DNA from: Ampelomyces quisqualis
Lineage: Eukaryota > Ascomycota > Dothideomycetes > Pleosporales > Phaeosphaeriaceae
Direction of reading: 5' to 3'
Length of the DNA: 64,000 bases
Assembly: GCA_018398575.1 (NCBI GenBank)
Contig: JAGTXZ010000002.1
Coordinates: 1,118,501 to 1,182,500, forward strand
Shown here one piece after another: positions 11,159-21,418 of this stretch (within the stretch, counting starts at the first letter, position 1; the number at the start of each line of letters is the position of its first letter). The position numbers were made by a program, and so were the translations under genes. The notes under the pieces were generated by a model. That model had not been told where the DNA came from and ran no database searches. It worked only from the letters and a program-made list of their open reading frames with translations.

Positions 11159-12147
11159 TCATGCCGTGTCCATCTTGTCATCGTCATCCTTCTTCTTGTC
11201 CTTGCTTCCGCTTCCACTGGGCTGGCCCTGATTGTCCAATAGGGGTTGCTTCTCGTCCCCCTCGGCCACAGGCTCGAGCTCTGTTTTGCCTTCTGCTGCC
11301 TCTTTCGACTTCTTGTCTTTGTCCTGCCGGGCCTTTTCTTCCTCAAAACTCATCCTCAGCGCCAGAGCAAGCTCGGGATCTACCGATGGGTCTACGCCGA
11401 ACTCGAAGTCATTGCCGCCCGATGCACCACCCTCGCCTCCAGATCCTCCTGCTCCGCCAGCACCCGAAGTGCCGTCACCTCCAAGCAGGGGCGTGGAAAT
11501 GAGGGAGTCACTGAGAAGATTCGCGCTCGGGGGTATGGTGGCAAGGTAGGAACCCTCCGCACTCTGTACGTTGTCGCTGAAGGACTGAAGCTTCTTGGTC
11601 GTGTCGTCGCTGAGCTCGCCGAAAGCAACAATGTCGATACTGATGCCGGTCTTCTTCATCTTCTTCGCAAGCTTGACCAGGTTCTTTTCATCCTCCTCAA
11701 TCGGACTGCAATTGAACATGATTATTCGTTGCTTCTGCGACTTGTTTTGCCTATGTTTGAGCGCAAGCTGTACCGCTGGTCAGTCTCGATCGTTCAAAGG
11801 CGTGCTTGTGGCTTACAGCTGCAACGTTGATGCCAGTCACGAAATGTGAGTTGCCCTTTATCTTTGTCCTGTGCAGTCCATCTAGAATCTTGCCGATGTC
11901 CGTCGTCAGGGTCGTGAGAATCTCGGGAGTGCTGCCGCCCATGCTCATCAAGCCAACAGACGATTCAGGATTCGCGCCTGTTTTCGCCGAGAAGATCAGG
12001 TTGACGGCATCTTGTTGTGCTTCCCATCTTGAGGGTGCGTAGTCGCCGTTTCTGCTCGCCTCGCTGTTGTCGACACTGCTGGCATTAGACTGTGTTTGTG
12101 AAAGAAGTGAGGCTTACTTACACTATCATGGAAGCTTCTAACACCAT
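11159..12147 (-). CDS. rpn10: 26S proteasome regulatory subunit RPN10
   Basis: Exons 12147-12122, 12075-11817 and 11767-11159 give 297 residues. The N-terminus reads MVLEASMIVVDNSEASRNGD after removal of a 46-nt intron, the classic RPN10 start with the VWA-domain DxS motif. MSMGGSTPEIL and TGINVAALALKH follow, the latter restored by removal of a 49-nt intron. FNCSPIEEDEKNLVKLAKKM continues the VWA fold to about residue 190. A Gly-rich linker leads to one ubiquitin-interacting motif, DPELALALRMSFEEE, near residues 224-240, and an acidic/Lys tail closes the protein. RPN10 is a polyubiquitin receptor of the 19S particle. It is divergent from the borealin-like gene. Confidence 0.95.
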
Positions 12148-12747
12148 CTCGAAGGTGGTTGAAGGTACCGAGGCTGGGTTTGGACAGATGTGTGATGTAC
12201 TTGAGTTGACGACGATGAGCTCAGCGGAGGTCGGAGGTCGGTGGTTTACACGCATTCGCGCACAGGTCAGGTAGCTGGCCAGGCGCTGGTGGAAGGGTCA
12301 CGTGGAGCGTGCATTGGCTTGATTCGTGACCCGCAGATATCATCAATTGCATTACTCGTAGCTAGTTGCTCATCACTTTCCATCATGATATCCGTTTATT
12401 CTGGCTTTTGCAGCTGTGTGATGTTGCAATTTCGATGACTGATGGTTGTCTCGCCTACTGTAGCACTCCTGTACATAATTTTGTCGTCATTTGACCTTAC
12501 CAAGGCTGTTGGGTGGTGGCTTGGCATCGCAGCTGCCTTTTAAGACGTGAAATCCGGCGGTCCCTCCTTCCTTCCTCACTCACACTCCAGAGACTCTCAA
12601 AGCACTGCATCGATCACCATCAGCTTTCAGATCCACGCAAACGCGTCCGAAAACTCATCCAAACTCATCAGACATTTGTCGCAAGGCTCAACTTCTACTC
12701 GCAACACCATCAAACATCGTTGTTTACGCGTTGTTTACCCCGACACA
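12148..12747. promoter_or_regulatory. Divergent promoter region of RPN10 and borealin-like gene
   Basis: 600 bases separate the two start codons. A pyrimidine-rich leader with CATCA and CTCA runs precedes the borealin-like ATG. I looked for the yeast proteasome element GGTGGCAAA on both strands and did not see an exact copy. Confidence 0.4.
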
Positions 12748-13450
12748 ATGACGGACCTTTTCAACATGAACCCATTCGCCATTTCCCACGAGCAGAGGGA
12801 GGTAGTCATCAGGAACATGAAGCTTGAGCGTGAGTAGCTCCTACTCAATGTTTGATCTTTTACTGATTGCGACAGTCGCTGCCCGCGTTGAGAAGCTACG
12901 TGCCATGGAGGCAGCCCAGAGAGCCAGCATGAAAGCGCGCATGGAGCGACGCGTCAATCGTATCCCCGCCACGCTCCGCAACATGACGCTGAAGGAGCTT
13001 CTTACACCACCTTCCCCTGAGCCCGCCTATGCCGCGCCTACCGTTGCAGCAATCACCAAGCAGCGCACTGCAGCCACTGTCGCAGCCGCCCCTGCACCCA
13101 CGTCAGCTACCAGAAAGACACGCGCCGCACCCACAGCAACTGCCATCACAAAGACTGCGCCTGCAGCAAAGACTACCACAAAGACCACCAGCAAGCCAGC
13201 CACGACGCGTACCAAGAAGCGCAGCAGCGACGAAATGTCCAGCGAAGACAAGGAGAACGCGCTCGATGTCCCCAAGAAACGCGTTCGCGGCGCGCAGAAG
13301 GCACCAGCCCCCACCAAGTCCACCGCACCCACCACGCGCACTACTCGAGCCGCCTCCCGCCAAAAGGCCGCTCCCTCTCAAATTCTCTCACCAAAGACCA
13401 ACAATTCCACTCGTCAGAAGCCTGCAAAGGCCATCACCCGTCCGCGCTAG
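12748..13450 (+). CDS. Borealin N-terminal domain (Nbl1-like) chromosomal passenger subunit
   Basis: Exons 12748-12829 and 12876-13450 give 218 residues, with a 46-nt intron after MKLE. Residues about 12-70 match the Nbl1/borealin N-terminal helix: ISHEQREVVIRNMKLE, then a coiled stretch ending RMERRVNRIPATLRNMTLKELL. RVNRIP is the clearest signature. This helix bundles with survivin (Bir1) and INCENP (Sli15) to target Aurora B to centromeres. The rest is a basic Ala/Thr/Lys-rich disordered tail with possible CDK/Aurora sites (KKRSSDEMSSEDKEN contains a KEN-like motif). Yeast Nbl1 is much shorter, so the long basic tail resembles filamentous-fungal and animal borealins. The tail's function is inferred only. 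Confidence 0.8.
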
Positions 13451-14178
13451 AGGTGCCCAGGGGCTTAGGTTTAGCATAGTTATGGCGTTCATGATACCCC
13501 TCGTTAGACATTGAAGGAAGGAGCATTTTTTATGGGCGTTTGGAATCCTGGGTGTGTTTTTTTTGGCGTTCCTGCAACTTCACCTACTGGCGACTGGCCC
13601 TCCCCAGCCCTCCGCCTGGCTTGAGATTCACCTTTGGTCTGCAGTTGCCTGCAAGGGCTGACTCCCTTTGGTGGACCTCGCCGGGCGGATGGGATGGGTT
13701 GAGTAGCGGTTGTTGGGGGTTTTTTTTGAAACTTTTTGTCTTGGTTTTGGTATGGCTGGGAGGATACGAGGTGGGGGTTGTTTTTTTTTGGTGTTTTTTT
13801 TTCTTTCGGACGGACTTGGGAGGATACGATTGGGGTTTAGGCTGTGTGTTTGTTTATTGAGAAATGGGTCTGTAGTCTACTGAGTTTACGAATGAATGAA
13901 ATGAATGAATATAAGGATTTATCCTGATGTGCTTCGCATACCTCTGGGTCTGCGTCTACTATGCGGACAAGAGTTTGCACGCTCGTCGACCACCCACAGT
14001 TCGTCGTTCGACCATGATATGCACCTTGAAGGTAGACAGGTTGCACACAAATACAACCAAGTTCGTGATTGTTCAAAGACAGAACAGATGGAAGCTTGCA
14101 AAGAGCTCGACTTTTGATGCATCCTGATATGACACTCTGAAGACTACAACCCCATAGGACACATGCATATCCTCCAAG
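13451..14178. other. Intergenic with T-rich tracts
   Basis: 3' flanks of two convergent genes. T-runs at about 13720-13805 produce a Phe/Trp/Gly-rich frame that is not credible as a gene. Confidence 0.5.
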
Positions 14179-15586
14179 CTAATCCCACTTCATAACCGCC
14201 TCTTCAACAATCGGTCTGATGATCTTCCTCCCCGCGCCAGACTTATGCGTCCACACCATCTGCCTAGCCGACAGCTCATCCGCCCTATGCCATGGCACCA
14301 ACTCAATACCCTCGTTGTTATTCTCGAGCGCCTCCTTGACCGCCTTGAACAGCGAATCTGCCTGGTCCTGATCGATACGCACGTCGTCGCGCACGGTGAG
14401 GACGATTTCGCGTATCTTTTCCTTCTCGCCGTTTTGGTAGTGCTTCTTGTATTTGTTGAGGCAAATGGAGATGTCGACGCTTGCTTCGGCGGTCCACGCC
14501 TGGGGATCTGTCAGTATGTGCGTGAAGATACAGGGACAGTGTACGTACGGCATGGACAGCGAACCAATCGAACAATTCTGCGAAATTTGTCTTAAGCACT
14601 TGGCTGTCCATGGAGTATGGGATGGACGCAAAGCCGAGACTGACAGTGGGCGTGCGTGGGGAGGGAGTGTCGATAAGATCGCCCTTCCAGTCTCGACGGA
14701 GGAGATCGCGCAGACCTAGACCGTCAATGTCCTTTTGTGCATCGGAGAGTTCGTCGTCTAGATCTTCCATGACCTCCATGAGATCCTTCTTTCTCCAAGC
14801 ACTCCTTGCCAGTACGCGCTTCGAGGTCTCGATATCAGTCTTGGTCGTCTTGTCGCTGGTCAAGCCACCAGAGTCGATTGCGATCGCACTGAGAATGAGT
14901 TCGAGGAGCTCGTGGGGCATGTGGTATTCTTGATCGAGCTTCTCGAGCTCGTCTAGCATCTGGCGGGCAACGAGCGTCGTGCAGCTGGCGGCTGTCTCGA
15001 AGATGCGTGGTTTGGCGTCCGGCGCGGTGCCGCGGTCCTTGTGGTGGTCGATTATGCTGACAATCTTCGCATGGCTCCATTTGCGCAGGGGCTCGGCATG
15101 ATCAACCAGAATGATGCCTATCAGCTTCCGGCTCAGTGTTTCGGGATCTTCAGGGAGTTCGTCCATGGTGAGGAGATCTTCGTGGTCGGGTGTCATCTGC
15201 GAGTTGTCCAAGGCCAGCTTGTTCTCCGGCCGCAGGTCCAATGCGTGTGAGGCTGTTTGCAGCAATGCGATGGCCTTGACGGGATGGGTCGAGTTTTCAG
15301 TTGCGTGCCCAAGATGGTATGCCCATGTCAAAGCTGCCGTCATGCTGTCCAAATCACCGCCTTCGTTTCCTTGGACAATGATCCATTCAGACGCCTTGCC
15401 GGCCTGCCAATCGACGAGGAAGGCTTTCTTGGTCGCGCGACTCCACTCGCTGAAGTGTCCGACTCCGAGTGGTCGCGCTTTGCTGGATGCGCTTAGGATG
15501 TGTTGCTTCGCAAAGCGACTTGGTGGCATGGCGGCTACCGGGCTGGCCGCCAGGAGCGCAGAAAACAAAGCTCTGAAAGCTTTCAT
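14179..15586 (-). CDS. Exopolyphosphatase (PPX1-like, DHH/DHHA2) with N-terminal signal peptide
   Basis: Exons 15586-14549 and 14499-14179 give 452 residues; the intron is 49 nt. Motif I is GNEGGDLDS near residues 73-81, VDHAEP lies at 161-166, and the DHH triad IIDHHKDRG is at 178-186. The DHHA2 domain follows, including LKTNFAELFDWFAVHAAWTAEAS across the splice. The PPX1 family removes terminal phosphates from inorganic polyphosphate using divalent metal. The first 20 residues (MKAFRALFSALLAASPVAA) form a clean signal peptide, unlike cytosolic yeast PPX1, which suggests secretory or vacuolar delivery. An in-frame ATG at 15691 would add 35 residues and bury the signal, so the ATG at 15586 is preferred. 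Divergent from the DUF2985 gene. Confidence 0.88.
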
Positions 15587-16269
15587 GATGGATGAGGTTA
15601 AGAATAATAGTAGGTTAAAATGAGATGAAGGATTTGATAGAAAAGTCGCATCACGCAGGTATAGCTGAGGCACGTACAGCTTCGGTCCCATACTCAGGGT
15701 CCAATAATTGCGTCAGCCAAGACGCCGGGCGGGTGCCTTGCTGGAGGAACAGCCTACTGGACAGTGCACGTGGAGAGTCCGATGGTGTTCAGCTTCAATA
15801 TTTCTGTTCCAGCGGTCATTACGGAGTACTACGGACTAGCTGGACATGGTACTTCTCGGCGATGTGCCGAAGATGCAGAGCGGTGGCCTCCAATTGTGGG
15901 CTTGATAGTTCGCATGGGATACTCGCGGGCTGTTTGTTGCCGTGCTCCATTTGATGACATAGGACAAGGCGCGTCAGTGAGATGGCCGGCGCGCTCCGCA
16001 TCTGGAGAAATAACCAGATTCTCGTCCAAGTCGTCTTCTTCGCATACCACTGCATTCTCTTGCCTTTCGCGGACATCACCAAGGCGATTATTGCTACTGC
16101 TGACTGAACAATGCACTAAAGCCACGCCGGTCGCCGGTCGCAGCCGGAGCACGGCTAGCTTTGCTTAGCGTATGCGGAGCATCCGTTGTTGACCCTTCTC
16201 CCAGCGCCGACCAGACGCCAAATCTTCGCCCCTTTACAGTGGCCAGGTGGCAGGTGCCAACGAGGAGCT
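15587..16269. promoter_or_regulatory. Divergent promoter region of PPX1-like and DUF2985 genes
   Basis: 683 bases separate the two start codons. Small frames are present without recognisable content. No specific binding site is claimed. Confidence 0.4.
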
Positions 16270-18260
16270 ATGGATCCCAACCCCAGCGACCATGATGGTA
16301 GTCGCCCACAGGGAGTCTCGACGACCACTTCGACTACCGCGAGCCACGGGCCGCATTCAACCACAACAACACACTCGACAACGGATGCGAACGGGACTTC
16401 GGTCACCCACTTTGGCGCTCATTCTTCTACCACTACACATCCCACAGTCACGACTACCACGCGCCTGCCAGTGCCACAGCCACCAGCACAATCGGAATCC
16501 CCCTCGAGGTCCAACTCCGGAAGACACCGCAGCTCCTCAATCAGGATACGGAGGCCTTCGGCGCAGAATGTATTGCCTTCGCCGTCGCCACAGCCCAACC
16601 AGCCCCCAGCCGCGGACAGTACATGGCAAGCTGGGCGGCGGAGAAGCAGCTCAGAACCACGGCCACCACCGTCTGCGCTGCTCGCAGACGATAATGATCT
16701 TCGACGGCAGATGACGGCCACGCCTCTGCAGCCGTTGTACGAAGAAGGATTGCGAACAGGAAATGCAAACAACGTGCCGCCTAACGCTGGGCCGCCGCCC
16801 AAGCGGGGACCCAGCACACAGCGGCAAGGCATGCAAAGACAGGCCTCTGCACTGAATATCCGTCGCAACAACCACCACCATCACAACCAGCGGACTATGG
16901 ACTCCAATGTGGTAGACGTGCTGGATGTCATTGGTACGTCTCTTGGCCGTGTCTGGATTGACTGGACTAACATTGACGCGTAGACCCCGAAATCTCGACC
17001 CTCACAACGCTGAACAACGTGCAAAACTCGCTTTTCCTGCCCAATCTTCCCTGGCTTTACAACCGTCAGCCAACCTATGATTTGGGGCCAACGACATCCG
17101 ACTCGTCCGACGAGGAAATGGGCACAGCACGTCCTGAGAAGAGCCGGACCAGCCAGCTGGAGCCCATGACACAGGAAGGAGAGGCACAGCGTGCAGCAGA
17201 AGGTAGAGGATTGACCAGGACCAACACCATCGACTCGATCCTTTCGACAATGGAGGAGGGCCCTGACCATCATTATGCTGTCCTGCCGCACGGCGCGACT
17301 CTACCAGGATGGACTGATGAAGAGAAAGCTGCACTGGACGACCATGTACGTCATGTCCTGCATTCAAAACGTGCCAAGTTCAAGCGAACCATGCGCGGGT
17401 TTGGGCGGTATATGCGGAATCCCCTTGGCTTCATCGTCACATTATACTTCTTCTTAATCACCTTTTGGGGTGCCGCTTGGGTTCTTTTCTTGATCGGCTG
17501 GATTTATGTCAAGGGCAGGCAACAATACTTTGTCGAAATTTGCGACCAGGTCCTAACCGCCCTGTTCTGCGTCGTCGGTATCACAATGTTCCCTTTCCGT
17601 ATCGTCGACACGTACCACATGGCTTATGTTGCATTCTACGCGCACCGGACGTGGCGCTTACGAAAAGAACGAGGCCTAGCCGCACTCAAGGACCACAATG
17701 AGCTGCCTCGTCAGTCAATGGCTATCGAACGCGACGACCAAGCCCAAGTCGAAGAGGAAGAGGAAGAAGAGCTACCAGTCCTCACCGAAGAGGAGCAAAA
17801 GAAGCTCGAATACCATCAGGAAAAGCTCGCCAAATCACATACATTCTACCGCCCCACGGAGACATACACCCACAACGCCTTCTCAATCAGACTCCTCATT
17901 ACCATTGTCGTCCTCCTCGATTGCCACTCCATGTTCCAATGCGCCCTCGGCGGCACAACATGGGGCATTTACTACAAAGTCCGCCCCAAAGCGCTTACAG
18001 CAGTGATCCTTTCCTGCTCTCTGACCTGCAACATCACCGCCGGCATCATCATCGGTAAAGGCGACAAGCGCAGTCGAAAGAAGCTTGTCGTAGAGCAACT
18101 CTTACGACAAGAAATCACCGAAGAAGCGTTGAAGAAGTTAGGCAAGGAAAGGGGGTTGAAAGCAAGAGGACTCATGACCAAGGGACAAAAGAAGAAAGTT
18201 CAAAAGCAAATGGGCGAGAAGCAGAAGAATCCGCTGGACACTATTTTACATCGTGGATAG
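16270..18260 (+). CDS. DUF2985-type integral membrane protein
   Basis: Exons 16270-16933 and 16984-18260 give 646 residues; the 50-nt intron falls after VDVLDVI. Residues 1-220 are a disordered, Ser/Thr/Pro/His-rich cytosolic region. From about residue 340 comes the DUF2985-like core: KRTMRGFGRYMRNPLGFIVTL, then three to four hydrophobic segments (a Phe-rich helix, VLFLIGWIYV, LTALFCVVGITMFPF), and IRLLITIVVLLDCHSMFQ plus VILSCSLTCNITAGIIIG further on. A Glu-rich linker and a Lys-rich C-terminal tail flank them. Members occur widely in filamentous fungi and have no established function. The start at 16270 (MDPNPSDHDG) was chosen because the frame upstream is not clearly protein-like. Confidence 0.8.
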
Positions 18261-18788
18261 GTGATTTACAACGTTTGAGCTTTGAATGTAGGAAATAGTA
18301 ATCCTACGCAGCCAAACGACTCCGCCACATGTTCAAATTAGACAATGTTAGCACTACTAAGCAGGTTCACGTGCGCATTACTTCATACACCTGCAACACA
18401 GTTCTATTACTCCGTACAGCTTAAACGTCCCGCTGCCTACAGTCGAACACGTGCCTGGTGTACCACGAGGCGGCAAGCTGTACCCCCTCCAACCCTCTAC
18501 TTCGCCATGTCCTTGGCAGCGTCCCTAAACCACTCCAACGACTCTCCCCGGTCCCTTCAACAAAACGACTAGGGTAAGCGCTATGCTTGCGCCGTCTTCA
18601 AAACTCGCCAAATTATTTTTTTCTACTCGTTGGGGGAGCAGGCTTGCCCCTGCCACAGTACGGAGTATCGTGCATAGTCATAGTGCATACCGAGTCGTGC
18701 ATACCGAGTCGTGCATTTTGGTCTGGGGCAATCTCGTTTGGGCTGGCCGCCTGCTTGGGAGAGCCGGTGGGGGGAACGGGGTGGCTAG

Positions 18789-18821
18789 CTTGGCTTGGCT
18801 TGGCTTGGGTTGGCTTGGGTT
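18789..18821. repeat. TTGGC-type pentamer tandem repeat
   Basis: Consecutive CTTGG/TTGGC units, with a CTTGGGTTGG variant at the end. Confidence 0.7.
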
Positions 18822-18849
18822 ACTGGTGCGGATTCTGGAGGTAGCTTGG

Positions 18850-18970
18850 ACTGAAACTGAACTGCACTGCACTGAACTGCACTGAACTGCACTGCACTGA
18901 ACTGCACTGAACTACACTGCACTGAACTGCACTGCTACTGCACTGAAACTGAAAACCGAAACTGAACTGC
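18850..18970. repeat. ACTGA/ACTGC pentamer minisatellite
   Basis: About 120 bases of alternating ACTGA and ACTGC pentamers with a few interruptions. It lies between two convergent genes. Confidence 0.8.
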
Positions 18971-19939
18971 AAAAACCAGGTAGCGAAACAAGCCAAAAAA
19001 AAAAGTCCCTGGACTTTCAAGTCATCTAACTCAGATCATGGGAGACACGTGGCAGATAAGGATAGGATGCGGATAGATCCGTTTCAAGTCTGGGTCTGGT
19101 CTTGTGGCGCACAACGGTCCGTTACAGTGCACAATCTCTTGGCCTGTGCTGGGTGCAAATTGGTAGCTTCGTCATCTTCATAACGGCACAGAGCTCGTTC
19201 AAGGCTAAATATGTACATGTCTCGGCCACGCGCACACAGAGCACATCAACAAAGCAGGCGACTACACATTCCCACCAATCGCACATCTGGTGGTACATGT
19301 CGTGGGTATTGCACACTACAAGTGTACCTTGATTGGTGGCACAATCCGAATGATGCAGAAACGGAAGAAATTCCGCCTGACTACCGACAAATATGCCAAA
19401 CGCATACCATTCGTGACCATGCTTTTGAGAAACTCCCTGCCCAGATGTAAACTCCCATTACCCCCATTGTTGTGACAGCCACAACGGTGTTGACTCGGTC
19501 ATTCTAAAAACTTGGTATTTCTTCGTGAGAGCCTGATCAGGGAAAACATGCCCGACAAGCTGCAAAATCTCACATCACCCATACCTTGTGAGAGCAACGG
19601 TGGCGGCAAACATAAGCATCGGCAAATCCGTCAGGAAGTGGAGACTGGTAGACGGGCCGCGAGTTGTTCGGCTGCTAAGAAGTCTGATTTAACTTCAGTC
19701 TGACACAGCCGTCTTTTTGGGAACGTCGCAGATCGATGTAGAAAGGAGACAATCGTGTAAGAAACATTGCGCAAATGTGAAGGTGAGCCGCGGCAAAAGG
19801 GCCATTATTGCCGCCGGTCGATTCGAGGTGCTGGTGTATATAACGGTGTCCGTGATTCATGAAGATTAGTAGTGATATGGTACACAGTGCTGCTGGACAA
19901 GACCGACAGCGCTTTCACAGCACAAACAAAGTCTGTCGA

Positions 19940-21380
19940 CTAACGATGCGGGTGCTCATAAGGGCGAATACCGCCATACTCGACGCCTTGCATGGCTGCA
20001 GGCGCAGGCCCGGGCGCTCCCCATTGCGCAGGTTGGGGCTGTGTCTGGGCTTGACTGGCTTGTTGCTGTGCTTGGAGGGGCGGTAGCACGTTGTTCTTCG
20101 TTGCTGGCGTGGTCGAATGCTGCTGCGCAAGCAAGCCTGTCATGGATCCGTAAATGTGTGGATTAGCAGGATCAGCACGACGCAGTGCATTCCATACGGC
20201 GGCGAGCTCGTTGCGCATGAGCTCATTCTCTTCCTGCGCGCGCCGGCAGTATTCAGCTTCAGGTCGCAACCGGAGGTTATCCGCTCGTGTTTGATCGTGT
20301 GCTCTGCTTAGCGTCTTGATGTATTCAATGGCTGCAAGCTGTTAGGTTTCTGGAATGGGATATCTGTCCGTGGATAACCTACATTTGGTGAGAATCTCCC
20401 ACTTGCTCGACTTGCTTCCTGGAGAGTTGGGCAGGATGTTGTTGAGCTCATCGAACAGACCCTTCATTTCGCTACGCCGCTTCCTCTCAGCCATCTTGTG
20501 GCTGACGCGAAGCTCTGGCGTTCGACTGTAGTTTCCGCCACCGGCAGCGAGAGCAGATGCATGGTCAACAGTGCTCTGTAAGCTCGTAACGCTACGGTGT
20601 TGCATCGAGTGGTGATGTGTGCTTGGTACATCTACGCAGCGGTTAGTACGTGCGGGCAATGAGATGCGGATGAGAATGCGTGCCGTCGTCCAAGCGCTGC
20701 TGTCCATGAGGAAGCTTGTCTGCGGTGAAGATGCTGCTGTTGATGGATGTGGCAAAGCTGTTCTGACGCGACGGGAGATTAGAGCGATCGATGGTGCTAG
20801 AATCCCCACTGCTAGAAGCTCGTCTCTCCTCGGGATCGACCTCGGCTGGAAAGGCCCAGGCATAACCCTTGGTGGGAGCAGCAGCCATGGGGTCAGGCAT
20901 TCCCGAAACACTGCGAGGATTCGGGTTGATGACAGGGGCCCTCCGCGGCGGTTGGTGAGTACGAGGTCCACCACCATTATGCGCCATGGGTGACAGCGGG
21001 GAGGAGCCGTTGGGGCGGATTTCGCCTGTAATGCCTCGCTGTTGCTGCAGATTAGAGACCAAGGATACTCGCGAGACATTCTGGCTATCATAAGGCGATG
21101 ATGGACTTATGGCAAGCTGGTTCATGCGGCTGTCCACGCTGCTACGCCGAGAGTCGAATTGAGAACTCTCGACGCTGAGGCGATTGTCGAATCCCTGGTT
21201 GAGCGACGGGAGAAGGTTGGACTTGGGAGAGTCAGAGTGCACATGTATATGGGACAGGGGTAGACAATTTACCTGATGCGAAAGTCCAGAGGGGTATCTG
21301 CTCGACAACGGCGTGTCGGGCACCGAATGACGCGAGGGCGAGTCCTCGGGATTCAGCAGTGTCTGCAGCTGAAGACCCAT
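19940..21380 (-). CDS. bHLH transcription factor, Esc1-like
   Basis: Exons 21380-21273, 21221-20684, 20631-20383 and 20331-19940 give 428 residues in one consistent frame. The basic helix-loop-helix spans about residues 255-310: RTPELRVSHKMAERKRRSEMK (His, Glu and Arg at the E-box positions), the FDELNNILPNSPGSKSSKWEILTK loop and helix, then IEYIKTL. It resembles S. pombe Esc1-type regulators. A short coiled-coil follows (RRAQEENELMRNELAAVW), then a Gln/Pro-rich tail. The N-terminal half is Ser/Pro-rich. Intron 2 (20683-20632, 52 nt) keeps the frame only if it uses a GC donor (GCACGC); it has a CTAAC branch site and a CGTAG acceptor. Target genes unknown. The 5' leader begins with a trinucleotide repeat. 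Confidence 0.82.
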
Positions 21381-21382
21381 GG

Positions 21383-21383
<1 letters not shown>

Positions 21384-21416
<33 letters not shown>

Positions 21417-21418
21417 GG
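21384..21418. repeat. (GTT)n / (AAC)n microsatellite in the bHLH leader
   Basis: About eleven GTT units on the plus strand, which read as AAC immediately 5' of the ACC ATG of the bHLH gene. If an upstream start were used it would encode poly-Asn. Confidence 0.85.

Larger units (their letters stand above)
18261..19939. other. Long intergenic region with simple repeats, no gene seen
   Basis: About 1.7 kb between the 3' ends of the convergent DUF2985 and bHLH genes. Contains two simple-repeat tracts (listed separately) and a small GTGCATACCGAGTC duplication near 18683-18716. Short frames have no recognisable content. Confidence 0.5.

Noticed and set aside
13540..13860. Trp/Phe/Gly-rich frame
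   Set aside because: Comes from T- and G-rich runs in a 3' flank; no conserved content.
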